Shown: piece by piece, positions 42,501-54,787 of the stretch
Layout of the letters: the number at the start of each line of letters is the position of its first letter
How positions within the stretch are numbered: position 1 is the stretch's first letter
Origin: Stichopus chloronotus
Lineage: Eukaryota > Echinodermata > Holothuroidea > Aspidochirotida > Stichopodidae
Direction of reading: 5' to 3'
DNA length: 64,000 bases
Assembly: GCA_021234535.1 (NCBI GenBank)
Contig: CM037839.1
Span: forward strand, 24,973,196 to 25,037,195
The notes under the pieces: generated by a model
Told to the model about the DNA's origin: nothing
Database searches by the model: none
What the model saw: only the letters and a program-made list of their open reading frames with translations
Position numbers and translations under genes: made by a program

Positions 42501-45500
42501 TGTAACTCTAAAACAAGTAGGCCATCGTTTTGGATGGTCATTCGATACTCATAATTTCATGTACTTCCTAACTGCCTTGAACTGTATCGACTAGTAAATA
42601 AGTGATGAATATCAAAGTCACTTATCAAAGTCACTACAGTACACCGCGCATGCGGAGAACGGCAAAAATACCTGCATGTGCGCACACCGGTGCCTAGCAA
42701 TGGAGTGTGCGTCAAAAGTATTCCCACAAATGTGTGCACGCCAAAGTATTCCTCTGATCGGCACGCACCATCATTATCACTCTGGATGTTTTGTAATACC
42801 CTGAATAGCGCGCTGTGCGTGGTTCAATATTTTCTTCATAATGCGTAAAAATCGCAAATTGTTGTACAATTGTGAAGTGGGCCTATATATCCGTTGTATA
42901 TATATGGCCTACCGAGTGAAGGTTCTAGCAACACATGGAAAATGACATAATCACTCAGCCCAAAACATGATTGCATAGGATGATTTAGCGTGTCACATTT
43001 ATGTGAAGGCAAAAATGTAAAAAGTCATGTTGACAGGTTGTCATCTTGCTTGAGATGATCTCGAAAGTTAACAGTACTTGCTTCATGTCATTTTCATAAA
43101 ATGCGCATATACTGGAGGAACATATTTTTTCGCTGATTTATTTTTTTCCCTGGAATCTAAAGTGTAAAATTGGAAAGTGCGCGAGTCAAGCGAAATTTTT
43201 AAATTATCCTACAGTAATATATTAGAATATCGGTACCAATTAAAAGCCTATACAGGTCAATAATTGTTCTGGCATTTGGGTTCTGTTGGGCATACTATTT
43301 ACCATGTACGTCTCTCCTCTAGTCACTATAGACATACCGCATGGTCAACAATGAGAGAAAAGCAACTACTAGGCTTTGCGGCATGGGATGAAATTACCTA
43401 TAGGCCTACATAAACTGTCTACTCTGCCCTCATGTTACTTGCTAAGGTGGGCAGGGCGGGTGCTGTCTAGTAATGTGGGCCGGAACTACTGACGAACCTA
43501 GAATGACTCTAAGTTACAGCGCGCGTAGGGCGCCGGAAATTTTTGGTTCTCATCGGAAAAATTTCTTCTGGAGAACGAAAACAGGCCTTTGAGACGGACT
43601 GCATTCTGTATCGTATAGCACAAGACTCCCCGACTGGGGGAGCATTTCCCGAGAGGGGGGTGTCCCCAAGCGATTTTCCCCCCGACTGGCCCACCCCCCC
43701 CCCCTTTTTAAACACGCTGCTGCTTCTGACGCACGTAGTTTCGACTGAATACTGCAAGAGGTGTAAGATCGACTTCGAATTAAGTGTCATTTTTGGCGAC
43801 TTATACGCTCAACGGATTTCAAAAACTCTGCATGAATACTATATGTATAGGGATGACATAACAGGAGGGCAATCCACGGAGTTGCATCCATCAGCTCACA
43901 TGAGAATGTTGTGAAGCTGTATCATGCATGAATCAGGTTAGATATGGGCACACTCATGGCCATAAATGTAAATGCCATAAATGGCCTTAAATGTGTTTCC
44001 ACACCCAATGCTTATGACACACTGCACGGCCACTATACGCCATTTTTGTAAGCTGCGAACACACGAGCTCTCTACCTATAATTCTGATAATTCTGTACAC
44101 AATTATACACATTCTAGGATCTGTTTGATATAAACGTCTAGGGCATTAGTCACAATGTGTTGTTCACCCTGATTGGTTGTTCCCCTTGAAAAAAAAAAGT
44201 CATGCATAGACATAGTTATTGAGGTTGTGAACTAAATGATCAAACCTGATCGGTGTCTTCACATTTACGAAGAAAATACGCCATAAAATAAAGACAAAGC
44301 TAAACCCCGGGTCAGACTAGCGCGATTCAACACACGATTCAACTTTCAACTAAAATTGCACAACTTGAATTGCCGTTTACATTAAATGGACGCAAAACAG
44401 AAACTACGAAATCGATAATTTTCCTCTCCCAGGAAATCCAGGATTGAGAGATATTGTGACGATATTTTACTCTGAACTTTTACGATCAATCGTGTATTGA
44501 ATAGCGCTAGTGTGACTAAAGTGTGGCTTAAGATAGTTGGAAACAAATGTACAAGACCCTTGTGCCAAATAGAAATCGATGAAGAACAGTAGAGGGCGCA
44601 GTCAGCTCTGTACAAACGAAGCAGGGTACATCTGATACTATATTACTTAGCAAGACTACCTAAGTGACCTTCATCAACACTGTAGTCTTAGAGTTGTTGC
44701 GGAAGCAAAAGTTTTAGAATGAAACTTGATCTCTGACCTCAAAGCACATATAAACACGATGTTTAATTTACTATTTTTCTCTAGTGATATATTTAAAGGA
44801 ACTGTGAGAATAGCCATTTTGGATTACAAGTACAGTTCAAGATTTTACGTATTTTGACTTAAGGCCTTTGACTTTTACTTGTGATAGCAGATACAACTTC
44901 GTACCATGAGTTTAATGGTCTCATTCCATACATTACATGTATAGGAATGAGATAATAATTTACACAGAAATTTGCATCAGAAATTCCCTAATACAAAACT
45001 TTTGTTGGTCGTAATTGATTCATCGCGGATCCAGGTATAGATTTTATTTATTTCTGTGTATCGTAATTCCATGACCATTTTCCTATGACGAACTGCTTAC
45101 ATTTGTATGAATAAACATTTGTTTTTTTGTTTTTGTTTCAGGAGCCATTTAGGCATACATTCCTGATTCGTGATCCAAACCGCACAGCTCTTTCCGGGAG
45201 AAAACTGTTGGCTCGTCTTTACCAATACGAAGGGGATTTGGACGAATTTCAGGAAATGAAGGCTCATCCTTTCATGTCGTGGGACATGATGGCGGCTGAT
45301 CCACTCTACAATCTGTACGAGCACGTCAAGGAAAATATTGATCCGAGTCCAGTTGTGATTGATGCCGACGATCTTCAAAATCATCCGGAGGTCATCCTTA
45401 AAAAGTACTGCGAAGCCGTAGGTATTCCATGGGACGATAAATACCTTACATGGAACGCCAGTGACGATTATTTGAGATACTTACATGGAGCAGTGGAACA

Positions 45501-45672
45501 AATAATCTGGGGCAAAAATGAAAGCGTCTATGATGCAGCCTTTTACTCCTCAAAGTTTCTCCCGTCGAACGGTAAACCACCGAAAAGTGTTCCTGAGGTT
45601 TGCCAGAAGTACGAACAGGAGTTCCGAGAGGGTTATAAGATCATGTTTGAACATAGGTTGACGCCAGAGTAG
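36247..45672 (+). CDS. Sulfotransferase-like P-loop protein, copy 1, 309 aa
   Basis: Three exons (36247-36533, 41680-41791, 45142-45672) join in phases 2 and 0 to give 930 bases including TAG. The protein has a PRSLST loop at residues 18-23, fitting the 5'-phosphosulfate-binding loop of sulfotransferases. It has IRDPNRTALS at 142-151, fitting the 3'-phosphate-binding Arg/Ser motif, and IDADD at 206-210. No signal peptide or membrane helix is visible, so it is probably cytosolic. The closest family I know is the N-terminal domain of plant proteins named branched-chain-amino-acid aminotransferase-like. No aminotransferase domain is present here, so that name would mislead. Donor use of PAPS and the acceptor substrate are inferred, not shown. 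Its large introns hold transposon debris. Confidence 0.85.
38228..38761 (-). pseudogene. Decayed transposase fragment, P-element/THAP9-like
   Basis: Two overlapping minus-strand frames (38415-38702 and 38228-38455) read as one protein broken by a frameshift near 38430-38455. Features are LSDEELFSNLPQVE, then FYNLAGHCLN and a CDEC cysteine pair, then AFNMLVKVETLFR. The YxxAG plus cysteine-pair arrangement resembles the C-terminal part of P-element/THAP9 transposases. The match is from memory and modest. The plus-strand frames over the same bases are shadows. Confidence 0.45.
39400..39792. mobile_element. Nested ~390-bp inverted-repeat element (MITE-like)
   Basis: The outer element's right arm is interrupted here relative to its left arm. 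The interrupting DNA has its own inverted ends. GATGTAATGGGCTGTGATCT and CTGAGGCTTGTGGCGTAGT at the left mirror ACTACGTCACAAGCC, ACAGAGATCGC and TTGCATC at the right. It therefore inserted after the outer element. No coding capacity is seen. Confidence 0.65.
41090..41480 (+). repeat. ~125-145-bp degenerate tandem repeat in intron 1 of copy 1
   Basis: The block with CTTCTTGAGATA followed by GTTTACAAGG-like sequence, CTGTTGACC and AACTTTGACC recurs with CTTGAG at 41155, 41278 and 41421. It ends about 200 bases before exon 2. Confidence 0.55.
41680..41791 (+). CDS. Copy 1 exon 2
   Basis: The 112-base exon encodes FQYVKENLEKPLEDG through FLLVKDMAFGIDGHY to CLPK. The acceptor is ACTACAG and the donor is GTAAAC. 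The KDMAFGIDGHY core is unchanged in copies 2 and 3. Confidence 0.87.
42655..43045 (+). repeat. Direct repeat, left copy
   Basis: The ~390-base block is similar in order and orientation to 46717-47072. Shared features are alternating GTGTGCG-type words, ATTCCTC(A/T)GAT, TCTGGA(T/C)GTTTTG, ATAATCACTCAG and CATGTTGACA. It lies in intron 2 of copy 1. Confidence 0.6.
44311..44516. mobile_element. ~206-bp MITE
   Basis: The left end GTCAGACTAGCGCGATTCAA plus CACACGATT is matched by the right end, whose reverse complement reads GTCACACTAGCGCTATTCAA plus TACACGATT. The body is AT-rich and non-coding. It is a short non-autonomous DNA element; the superfamily is not clear. It lies in intron 2 of copy 1. 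Confidence 0.75.
45142..45672 (+). CDS. Copy 1 exon 3
   Basis: The 531-base exon encodes residues 134-309, from EPFRHTFLIRDPN to EHRLTPE and TAG. The acceptor is TTTGTTTCAG after a T-rich tract. It contains the IRDPNRTALS motif and the IDADDLQ segment. Confidence 0.88.
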   Translation, partial: EPFRHTFLIRDPNRTALSGRKLLARLYQYEGDLDEFQEMKAHPFMSWDMMAADPLYNLYEHVKENIDPSPVVIDADDLQNHPEVILKKYCEAVGIPWDDKYLTWNASDDYLRYLHGAVEQIIWGKNESVYDAAFYSSKFLPSNGKPPKSVPEVCQKYEQEFREGYKIMFEHRLTPE

Positions 45673-46716
45673 GCATATATACCCAATCCGGACATTTACA
45701 ATGTCAACGTTTACTATAACAAGATGTATCATTTAGCCTCTTAGTCAAGACCAAGATTTATTCTTCTAATGTATGCATACCACTCCATGTAGTTATCTTC
45801 AACAATCTATATAATCAGAAGTTTTATTTAGGTAAAAACAATTTCCCCCAGAAATATTTCTGGGAAGATCCGATTCCTCATCTGATCCAATCCCTTTAGA
45901 GATTATACATGCCAATCCTTACCAAAGAGAGGATTTTCAAGAGCATTTTTTTTTATGCTAAATGGATGCGCTTTTTCTGTTCATTTTGTTGCTGATATAT
46001 CATAGACATAAATCATTAAACTCAAGTCAACAATAATCACCAAGAAGAAATCTTAATGCAATCCTGAAAAATAATGCATTGTGAGATGAACTGTCCTAAC
46101 AGGAGCATACCAAAGGTCCGACTTTCTAACAACAGAAATTCTGAAAGATTTATTCAATGAGTTGCACGTACTAACTTTTCGAAAGATTTTTCCTCTCCTG
46201 ACTGTTGCCTCTCCTGACGCTAATGATGCTTACAATGCTTTCATATCAAGGACTATTTTTTTACATAAGATTAATTATCCAAACGTCAAATTGTCTAGAG
46301 AGCGACTGAAAAAAAGCTATGGGTAACAACTGGTATCAAACAGTCTACAAGACATAAAAACCTACTTTTCCGTTAGTACCGACAATTTCTGAAGAACGTG
46401 CTTTATTGTCCAGGTACCGAAATATTTTAAATAAATTTATCAGGTTTTCAAAATCATCAACAAATCAACAAACAATATGAATACAACTAGGTAACACTTC
46501 TCGATCTCCCTTTCAAAAAAAAAAAAACAAGTAGTAGGAAATCCACGGAGGTGCAAATCTCATCGTTGTCGTTTTGCTTTGTCATTCATATTCATGTATT
46601 CCAGGAGTTCGCTGAGCTGTATATTATTTCACTAGTGATTCACATTGCTCGTTGCAAGTGGATAGAAGTCCTGATTTATTCAAGTTACATGGCTTCGTAA
46701 TTTAGTACTGCTTCTT
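45673..46716. other. 3' flank of copy 1
   Basis: No gene is seen. An AATAAA at 46430-46435 is the first clear poly(A) hexamer, giving a UTR of about 760 bases if used, but its use is uncertain. Confidence 0.4.
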
Positions 46717-47072
46717 CTTCGAACGGCTCAAATATATGCATGCGCGTACCTGTGTGCGTGAAAATATTCCCGGAAATGTGCGCACGTCACAGCATTCCTC
46801 AGATTCACTCGCCAGGTCATTCTGGACGTTTTGAATGCCTTTGAACGCGCGTTGCGCGGGCTTCAGTAGTATCTTCACAAAGCCTAAACAACTCCAGTCA
46901 TGTACTGTGTAGTATGCATAAACGTTCGCTACCCTGTAAAAATATGCTGAGTGGACAACACATGACATTGCTACCAGACGTATAATCACTCAGGCCAAAC
47001 CATGGTTGCATGGGCGGGAATACCGTGTCAAATTGATGAAAATGATGTAAAATATATGTTGACACAATGCCC
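46717..47072 (+). repeat. Direct repeat, right copy
   Basis: It is the partner of 42655-43045 in the same orientation, so the pair brackets copy 1 exon 3. It contains purine/pyrimidine alternations such as GCATGCGCGTACC. Confidence 0.6.
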
Positions 47073-49457
47073 TACCAGCCCATGGACACACTGTATAATT
47101 TGACCTTGACCTATGACGTCATCATTTGAGAGGACACTATATCTCTTGCCCAGGCACCTACCCACCAAATTTGAAGTTCATCCGGCTTACCGTCTAGAAG
47201 GAGATCGTGACACACTTTTTAAAGCATTTTCTGTGATATTCCCATCTTTAAAATTTGTACCTTCACTTGTGTTAAAAATAAATTACCACATGTCTTTTGT
47301 AACATTGTAAACCATAGAAAGACTGCACACATGCCCAACCATACGAGAAGAAACGCCGCAGTCTCTACAGTTAACCAGGAATAACACGAAACGCGGGAAG
47401 CTTCTCTGGAATTACGATTATTGTTTACATTTGGAGTGATCTCCCAGATGATGTAACTTGGCTATGTCAGTCGTGTAAAATCTTTTGATGTACAATGATA
47501 TCTTATCTCATTGGAAATACAAGTTGTGAAATTTGACTTGTGTTTTCCTTTTGTGTTCGTCTTCTTGTTTTGTATTTCGTTTGTGTTTTCTTTTCCTGCA
47601 TCCTTCATTCTTTTTTATCCCCTGGCGTGGATAACATGACGCAATTATTGTGCTAAAATGTTCCATAGATCCTCTTCCTTGCTCGATTACACATGTTTAG
47701 CCATTGAAGACGGCACATAATATCTCTGCAACGCAGCTCAAGAAAGCCTAGATATTGAATTAACACACCGGAACTACTTTACGATATTAAGCTTTAATTG
47801 ACCATGTGGGTCATCACAGCATGAGGTGATAAAAGTGGCCTATGGCGAAGAGGATTTGCAACAAGTTGAACCTCAGTAAAACAATAAAGAAGTGAGGTTG
47901 GAGGGTCTCTCATTTTAGCGGAAGAGACACGGCATGAACATTTTACAATTTTTCTAGCGTCCTGTTTATTCCACTACATGGTACGATTGCATGTCTATTT
48001 TTTATGTGCATGTATGTACGTAAGTGTAACATGCCAAAATACAGCCCTTAAAAAGGAGACATTTTTCTTTCTAGCGCCCCCACTTGTTCGTATGATACGT
48101 TGTGACGTAATTTGAAGGTTGGGGGTCTCCTGTTGGTCCGCATATGCTTTAATTACCATTTCAGAAACCCTACATTATCTTTATTTTATCCTCCGCTGCT
48201 TGAAACAATCAAATGAAGTTATGAAATCATAAAACCTCAGATGTTCAAAATGCACACATGTGAAAGATATGAACATCCCTGATGTTGAGGCGCGGAACTG
48301 TCATGTGAACGCAATAAATGAAATGAAAGTGAGTGTGAGTAATTACGTGGTGCATAAACGGCTTGTCCTGGATTCTGGAAATCTCACCATTTTCCAATAA
48401 AAGAAGTGCTGTGCCACTGAACTATAAACGTTATTTCATTGATCGAGCTATGATTAATTTTTTACGTTAATGACGTCAAAAGACCCCGTAGGCCTAGACA
48501 GCAGAGCTGATCAGAAACTCGCGATGTTTATCCTTTATCCCACATACATGTAATATTGGTAGTGCATTTAAGTTTGCATACAAATTGCTGTTTTCCGCCC
48601 ACGATCACTGTATATAGGCACTACTACGCACTGCGACTGCATGGAAAACACAACTTTCTAGAAATCAATTAGCGTTCAACTGTTTTCTTCGGGAGCGTAG
48701 AAGGGACATGCAAAGAAGAAAAAAAAAACCCTCAAAAAGTTACCGTGCTCCGTATCGACATTTGACACAGGGCATGTTTGCCGGTCCTTCAGTTTAAAAC
48801 AGTCTATCCTTGTTGTCACTAGAAAGAACTGATGATCGCATGACTCCCTTGCCTATAGTCTTGACTTTGTAGTTCTATAGTGGCTCCTGAAAATCTTACG
48901 TCTTGGAAAAGACCAATCCCCTCACTTTTTTCATCTTTGCAACGCATGACTCAAATTCTGAATTTGTCTTTTTCCTCCTGCTTTTACCTTCCACTAGACA
49001 AAATTAAACAATATTTCGAAATGCACATTATCCGATAGCTACGAGATATGGCAATGTGCTCCAGCAACATTTCAATTGAGTAGAGAAACATGACTCTAGG
49101 ATCACATCTAGTGATAATTGACAGGATTGTATGTAGCGACCTCAGATGAACTTTGTAGAGAGGTGCCTATACATCATGGAAGTACCCTGGGCATAATTCC
49201 ATAGCTGAGGCACCTGATGTGACGAAATGTAGATGAGGTGCCATTGCGATCATATCCAATTCAGTCCCAAGTCATTGCTAACCTTTGATTTAAAGGTTGC
49301 CAGTCCTTACAGTGGAGACAACTTCAAATTAAATGCTGGGTGGTTTGTCTTAGCCTTAAGCAGTTAAGATTGTTGCAGTCCATTTAATGTATTGAGGAGT
49401 TTGCTACATTTTTTACTTTACCAAGGACTGAATCAGATTGCAAAGACATAATCCAAA
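47073..49457. other. Intergenic DNA
   Basis: It begins with a TGACCTTGACCTATGACGTC-type word often seen in invertebrate repeats, then ordinary AT-rich sequence. No supported gene is present. Homology with the copy 2 5' flank starts only about 25 bases before the dead exon at 49458. Confidence 0.45.
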
Positions 49458-49620
49458 ATAGCAGATTCTTCAAAACGCCTCTGAATCGCATTTTTCAGTG
49501 TGTCCCAGAAGTTTGTCAACGGTATTAGAAAAATGCTTAGGGTACATGGATGGAGTCTCAGTATGGGATGAGCCTTACACGTTAATCTACTTCAACCGCG
49601 TAGGTTGAAACCTTCAGGTC
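49458..49620 (+). pseudogene. Dead exon 1 of a sulfotransferase-like gene
   Basis: The sequence aligns with the start of copies 2 and 3, from GCAGATTCTTCA through CTGAATCGCAT, CCCAGAAGTTTGTC, ACATGGATGG and GAGCCTTACAC to TTCAACCG. The start codon has become ATA. Small deletions before and inside the P-loop region break the frame, and the histidine of WHEPYT reads as aspartate (WDEPYT). Upstream bases (AATCCAAAAT) also match the functional 5' flanks, so it arose by DNA duplication and not by a processed transcript. The rest of exon 1 and the other exons are not seen. Confidence 0.8.
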
Positions 49621-49905
49621 ACACCCTACACCCTGGTAACTTCAACTGCGACTTAGAGAATGTTGTCTATCTTTTGTACTGCGCTAAATATCCACAAGCT
49701 ACGTATGTTGGTAAATGTTCGACTAAATTCAGATTGAGTTTCAACAATCATAAATTGAGCATTCGGAAAAAATAATCCAGGATTCTCAGTGGCCCGGCAC
49801 ATTAACCTCCATAATCACAGTATAGCTGACCTAAAATGCGTCATACTTTATGGCCACTTCCGTACTGCCCAGGAGAGGGGTGTCAGTGAGATAATCAGTC
49901 CTCTT
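49621..49905 (+). pseudogene. GIY-YIG endonuclease fragment of a retroelement (Penelope-like)
   Basis: From 49644 the frame reads NCDLENVVYLLYC and then YVGKCSTKFRLSFNNHKLSI to a stop at 49773. After a one-base shift it resumes as ARHINLHNHSIADL and VILYGHFRTAQER. The VVYLL...YVG...FNNH order is that of GIY-YIG domains found at the C-terminus of Penelope-like retroelements. The fragment directly follows the dead exon 1. Confidence 0.6.
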
Positions 49906-52361
49906 CTCTTTCTGACTTTCACCAGATACAAATTAAAGCTGAAACCAGTTGACCAACTCAAATTGGTTCAACTGGGTCCAATGTTAGCCTTTCTTCAATT
50001 TGAAAACAGTTGGTTTTGACCAAATTCCATATAATATCAATTTGTTTGAAATGGGTTACCATCCTTCAACTGGGCTGACTACATTCAACGCAGTTGCATT
50101 GTTCCAAAACACATATTAGATTGATTGGTTTTTAACTGGTTTGTAACTTCTTTCTAACTGGCTTGTAACAGGATCCCAACTGTATCCAGTTCTACAGAAA
50201 TCTGAGAGAAGACATAAATATGACCACAGCTTACACGAGAAACGACTGCCAAACTTCTTCAATATTCCAGGCTATGGCTGTAAAGTACTTCAAGATTCAA
50301 CTTCAAGATTCATGTGAAATAATTTTGTGTCCACCTTCCTAGACGTTGTGTCACTTGTGGTAAAGTAGTTTCACCTTGTGTTGTCATTTATGGCTGTCAT
50401 GTGAATATAGCGTATGCTGAAACTTACATACCACATGATCTCGAGACATTATAACCGTGACTGGTTAACAATACTCCATTCATAGGCTGTTTACATCAAA
50501 TAGCGTTAACGATTGTACTGTATTTGACAGGACCCTGTCAATTGCAACCCTAGTAAGTAGTAAATTTTCTTGTTATTGCGTGCATCCTTTTTTATGATGT
50601 TGTGTTTCGTCTCATACTGCTAAGACGAAGGGGTGTGAAACATACAAAACCTTTGTCTGGCATCGATGGTGTCAATCTTATCATTTCGTTGTCATGTCAT
50701 ATACATGGGCGGTTTACTGACAAACTTAAAATTCAACAGTGACACTATATGCACAGTGCTTTCCCTTGCACATTCTGCATACTTTTTGCCGAGTCAGATG
50801 TGCGGTGCTTGTCCCTTTTTGTAACGGTGGACTTGTCAATAATATGCTCAAGAATTGCTTTTACAGTCAGGTTGCAGATCGCTCTACATGACGTACATTT
50901 ATAACTATGTCTTACATGCCTAAATTTTAGTTTTACCCTCAACAAACTTTGCTTTTACAAATTTTTTCTTGTGGTTGCCGTCTCTTATAGTTTAAAACGT
51001 GGTTCCGTGTGTCCTTCATAGGTCTTAATTGTTTTCCTTTCGTGACTTCGGTCTTGTACATGATGTTATTTGCCTGGCATTTCCTTTTCAGGTGGGGCCC
51101 ATTCTCCTTAATACATGATGAAACAACAACAGTAGAGAGCTTTGGAAACACATCTAGTAGCTGACATTCAGCATCAACTAGCCGATCGTATGGAATGCAA
51201 GATTCTACGTACACCAATGAAACCAGGTGGTGCAACCTTTACCGGAATGAGAAACTCTCTGTTATTAGCAACAAAAAAAAAAAAAAAAAACTGCTAAACG
51301 AAAGCCAGGGAGGAGGTATTGAAGTGCCCCCATTTGTCAAGTTTTACCTGGACTTCAACTTAAGGTAGACATTGCAATTAAGTGTACGGTACGTAACCAC
51401 GTATTATTTTAGCCGTTATAATTACCATTTCCTACAGGCCATTTCAACATCCGTGATATAGATAAAAGCATCCTAGATTCCTTTATTTGGTGTAACTCTA
51501 GATACGTTGAACTAAAATCCAATAAGTACCAGTGCACTATTGAAATTTGGGTGTGTATCAGTTCTAGTGCTATAGTCAAGACATTCAAGACCAAGACCAA
51601 AGATTGTCGAGACTAAGGCCGAGACAGAGTCCAGAAGCAGAAATTAGAGACCGGGATGAACAAGATTCAAGACTACGAACGAGACCGAATGTGCAAAAAT
51701 ATATATGGACGTAAACCTATGGTCAGTGTCGAGAGGGTAGAATTTTCTTTGGAATTAAGAACGTTATTGGTAAACGTTTCGTAGTGCGGATTATTCAACA
51801 AGGACAAAAGGCAGTTTTGACAAAAAATCCTGGCCAGATCGAACAAATGGCACTTCACATGCAGGTCCATTTTCAACTTAACATATTTCACTCAAGCGGG
51901 GGCGACGGCGTGTTCTTATTCTTGAGGCGAGGGGGGGGGGGGGGGGGAGACATGTTGCCGTAAGGATGGGGAGTCGTATTACCTTAGGGACAAGCCCTAA
52001 TGGAGCACTTCACATTCAAAGGATTAGAGGGAGCGCCACCATTGGTTGAAGTCGACCATAGAAGAAAAGTCTGCAGAACTTCACGAACCCCCGTGTGGTA
52101 GAAAACTGCCCATCCCGGGGTTCCCAAGGAAAACAATGAAAATGCACTGTGTGTGGGACATGTGAAAAATTTATGTCTTAAGTGGACTCACTGTTACTAA
52201 GAAATAGAAATATACTTCTATTTTTTTAATAAACCTTTGTGCGTATGTCGTATCAGTAATCCAACATGTAGCCACTTGAAGTAGCTAATGCAGATCGTTA
52301 AATTAAGGTATTACCTGATAATTTTTAACATATATAAATATGCACACATTTCATTAACGTG
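49906..52361. other. Intergenic DNA before the duplicated units
   Basis: Two minus-strand frames of 98 and 66 codons (50939-51235, 50745-50945) have no domain I recognise. A G run lies near 51931-51949 and an A run near 51270. No gene is supported. Confidence 0.45.
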
Positions 52362-54088
52362 TGACGCCCAATGTTGCATGTCCACCACAAGTGCGATTTA
52401 GAGTTGTAAAAAATACACTTTATATACACAATATATTAACTTGTATTCTACATAAGGAATCGTTTTGAAGGAGTAATTTTCATCTTTCTTTATCATTGTG
52501 CAAATGTAGAAAAGGGATGATCACTTGATAAAACGCACAATCCTGTGACAAGGAAACAAAATGAACAGCAGCTGTATATACACCTTTAGTAAAACGAACT
52601 CCTGAGTAGGTAGGTTTTCAAAGCCACCTTAAATGTGAACTTTGCTTTCGTGACACCTTCTCTCATGACTGAAGATCGATTTGACCTCAAAGAGAAAATC
52701 GTAAACTCCAAAAGTCCCCGATAGTATGTCTTAAAGTGATTGCACGAGTAGCGAAAACGTAAGACGATAAAATTTCATGTCCGAATGTTTATAACATCTT
52801 TTAATTGCACCATTCACTCATTTGAGATAATAAACAGGTTTCAGGTAATTAATTCCACCGAAATATGATTTCAAAGTCGACTAATAGAAAGACAAAAAGT
52901 GCAACGTACGATAATCTACCGCAGTGGTTGATAAGTTTATTCAACTTAACAGTGCACTGCTTTGAACAAGCGAATATGAAGTACACTGGTAATGAATAAG
53001 GCATATCTAATTAGTCAAAACAGCTGATCACTAGCTGTCGCCGCTATGAGGCCATCGTTTTGTGGGCTATGTGGTGTGTAAATACTGTGCTTTGCTTCTT
53101 CAAATACTACAATTTCCGAAATCGATCAAAGAGCGACGACTAGTAGTATGTTTTTTAAACACCAGCGAGAGCTGTACTGTTGCATGTTCTACATGAAGGC
53201 GCTTTTACTATGAAACGTTAATTCTCAAATACGATTGTGGTGTTTACCGATTTTTATGCTGTTTCCATTGCTTTCCCAAAGTGGTTACCGCCATTTTCGT
53301 TCACTGAATGACGTATTCCGTCCACGAACAATCGCGTATGTGTACATTTAAAAATAAAGAAAATCATAAGATGAAATATGCTTTTATCGTTTTGGTTTTT
53401 CTGTATACACGCAATCACCTTAAAGTGATTATGCCAAGTTACGTTCGTTCACAAAAAGTTAAAAACATGCAATTTTTATGTTTAAAAGTTAAGTGTGTCT
53501 TTTAATAGCAGTATTCAGACAATTTGGAAAATATGTTCAGGTGAGATATTCTGCTACATGATTTCAATTTCTTATAACGACAAAAGTGTAAAATACGATA
53601 ATATAGTGTTTTAGTTTTCATTGGAGCTTCTTTGAAGAAGTTATGGGAAGTACACTAATAATAAGTATTCAGTTTTCAATACATCTCACCACTAATGAGG
53701 TGATAAGTTTGTAATTTATAACTAAAATCACAGGTAAATACAATGCTTCGTTCACTAGCGATTATTATCATTTTACTTCATTGAATTACGTATTCCCTCC
53801 ATAAACATCCTCGCATACACAATTAATAAAGTTGAAATTTAACTAAATATCTAGCAGTCTTATCTTTCGAATTTTTTTTCGTCCACCCGCAGTCACTTTA
53901 ATCTTAGACTGTCATATAGAACCACACGATGTTGTCTTCTCTTATCTTATAAGTCGATGGTGCTCTTAAACCACTTGCAGACACATGTGAATTCTAGTAT
54001 TATGGTGGACTATCTGTAAGAAATCAGAGACGAGACCATATACATATTTTGCTCTTTTACTGGGTTATGTTATTACGGTAAATCAATG

Positions 54089-54260
54089 ATATGTTGATTT
54101 AAACTGGCATATGTCCATTTCAAACTCACATATGTTAACTTAAGATGGCTTAAATTGACATATATTCATTACTTTTCAATATATCTTTGATTTAAACTTA
54201 TAGACTAGATATCTATTTCAATCTATGACTCGATCTAAACTGGGGGTTCTCGATTTAAGT
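54089..54260 (+). repeat. ~21-bp AT-rich tandem repeat upstream of copy 2
   Basis: Words of the form ATATGTTGATTTAAACTGGC, ATATGTCCATTTCAAACTCAC and ATATGTTAACTTAAG follow each other with a period of 20-30 bases. The same array is kept in unit B at about 61064-61225. Confidence 0.5.
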
Positions 54261-54710
54261 CCGTGTGGGTTGATTACTGTGAGATCTTGATGTATTAGGG
54301 TGCATGACGAGTCCCAGTGACATGGCACTGATTACCACCGCCCCTCCCCATATTATTCATGGAAAATTGTTGATGCTGATGACAATCTAATAAACATCGG
54401 TTTGTCGGGACTGACTCTACTGGACAGTGATTGTCGTGTATATCAATTCTACCAATACTATATTTATATTCACATACCAGTGATGACAGCTTTCCGGGAA
54501 GATGTAATGCAGAGTGGGCCACATCACTGCCATGCGTTTGTAAAAATGGCTTCTTCATTAATTGAACAGGTCTGATAAATTGCCTTACCTTCCCTTACGA
54601 AAAGAAACTCATGTATGTAACCTACTGGGTACCGTACTGTCGTCTCTCAATCATTATTACTAAATCACATACTTGCACACCGCCATGTATCGCAGACTGT
54701 TCTTGTGGTC

Positions 54711-54719
54711 CATAAATTA
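54711..54719 (+). promoter_or_regulatory. Possible TATA-like element, copy 2
   Basis: CATAAATTA lies about 70 bases before the ATG and is unchanged in unit B (61692-61700). The whole ~90-base leader is nearly identical in both units. This is weak evidence for a core promoter. Confidence 0.25.
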
Positions 54720-54787
54720 CAATGGCGATTGCTGGGCATTTTCATTCTCGTCGTAGATTCCATCAGATAGAGAAGAAATAATCCAAG

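Noticed and set aside
43620..43700. GC-rich hairpin (CTCCCC-GACT-GGGGGAG) with C and G runs
   Set aside because: A short palindrome in a low-complexity tract; no poly(A), tRNA or element boundary is attached to it.
50745..51235. Two abutting minus-strand frames, 98 and 66 codons
   Set aside because: They lie in different frames with a stop between and match nothing I know; possibly repeat debris but not supportable as a gene.
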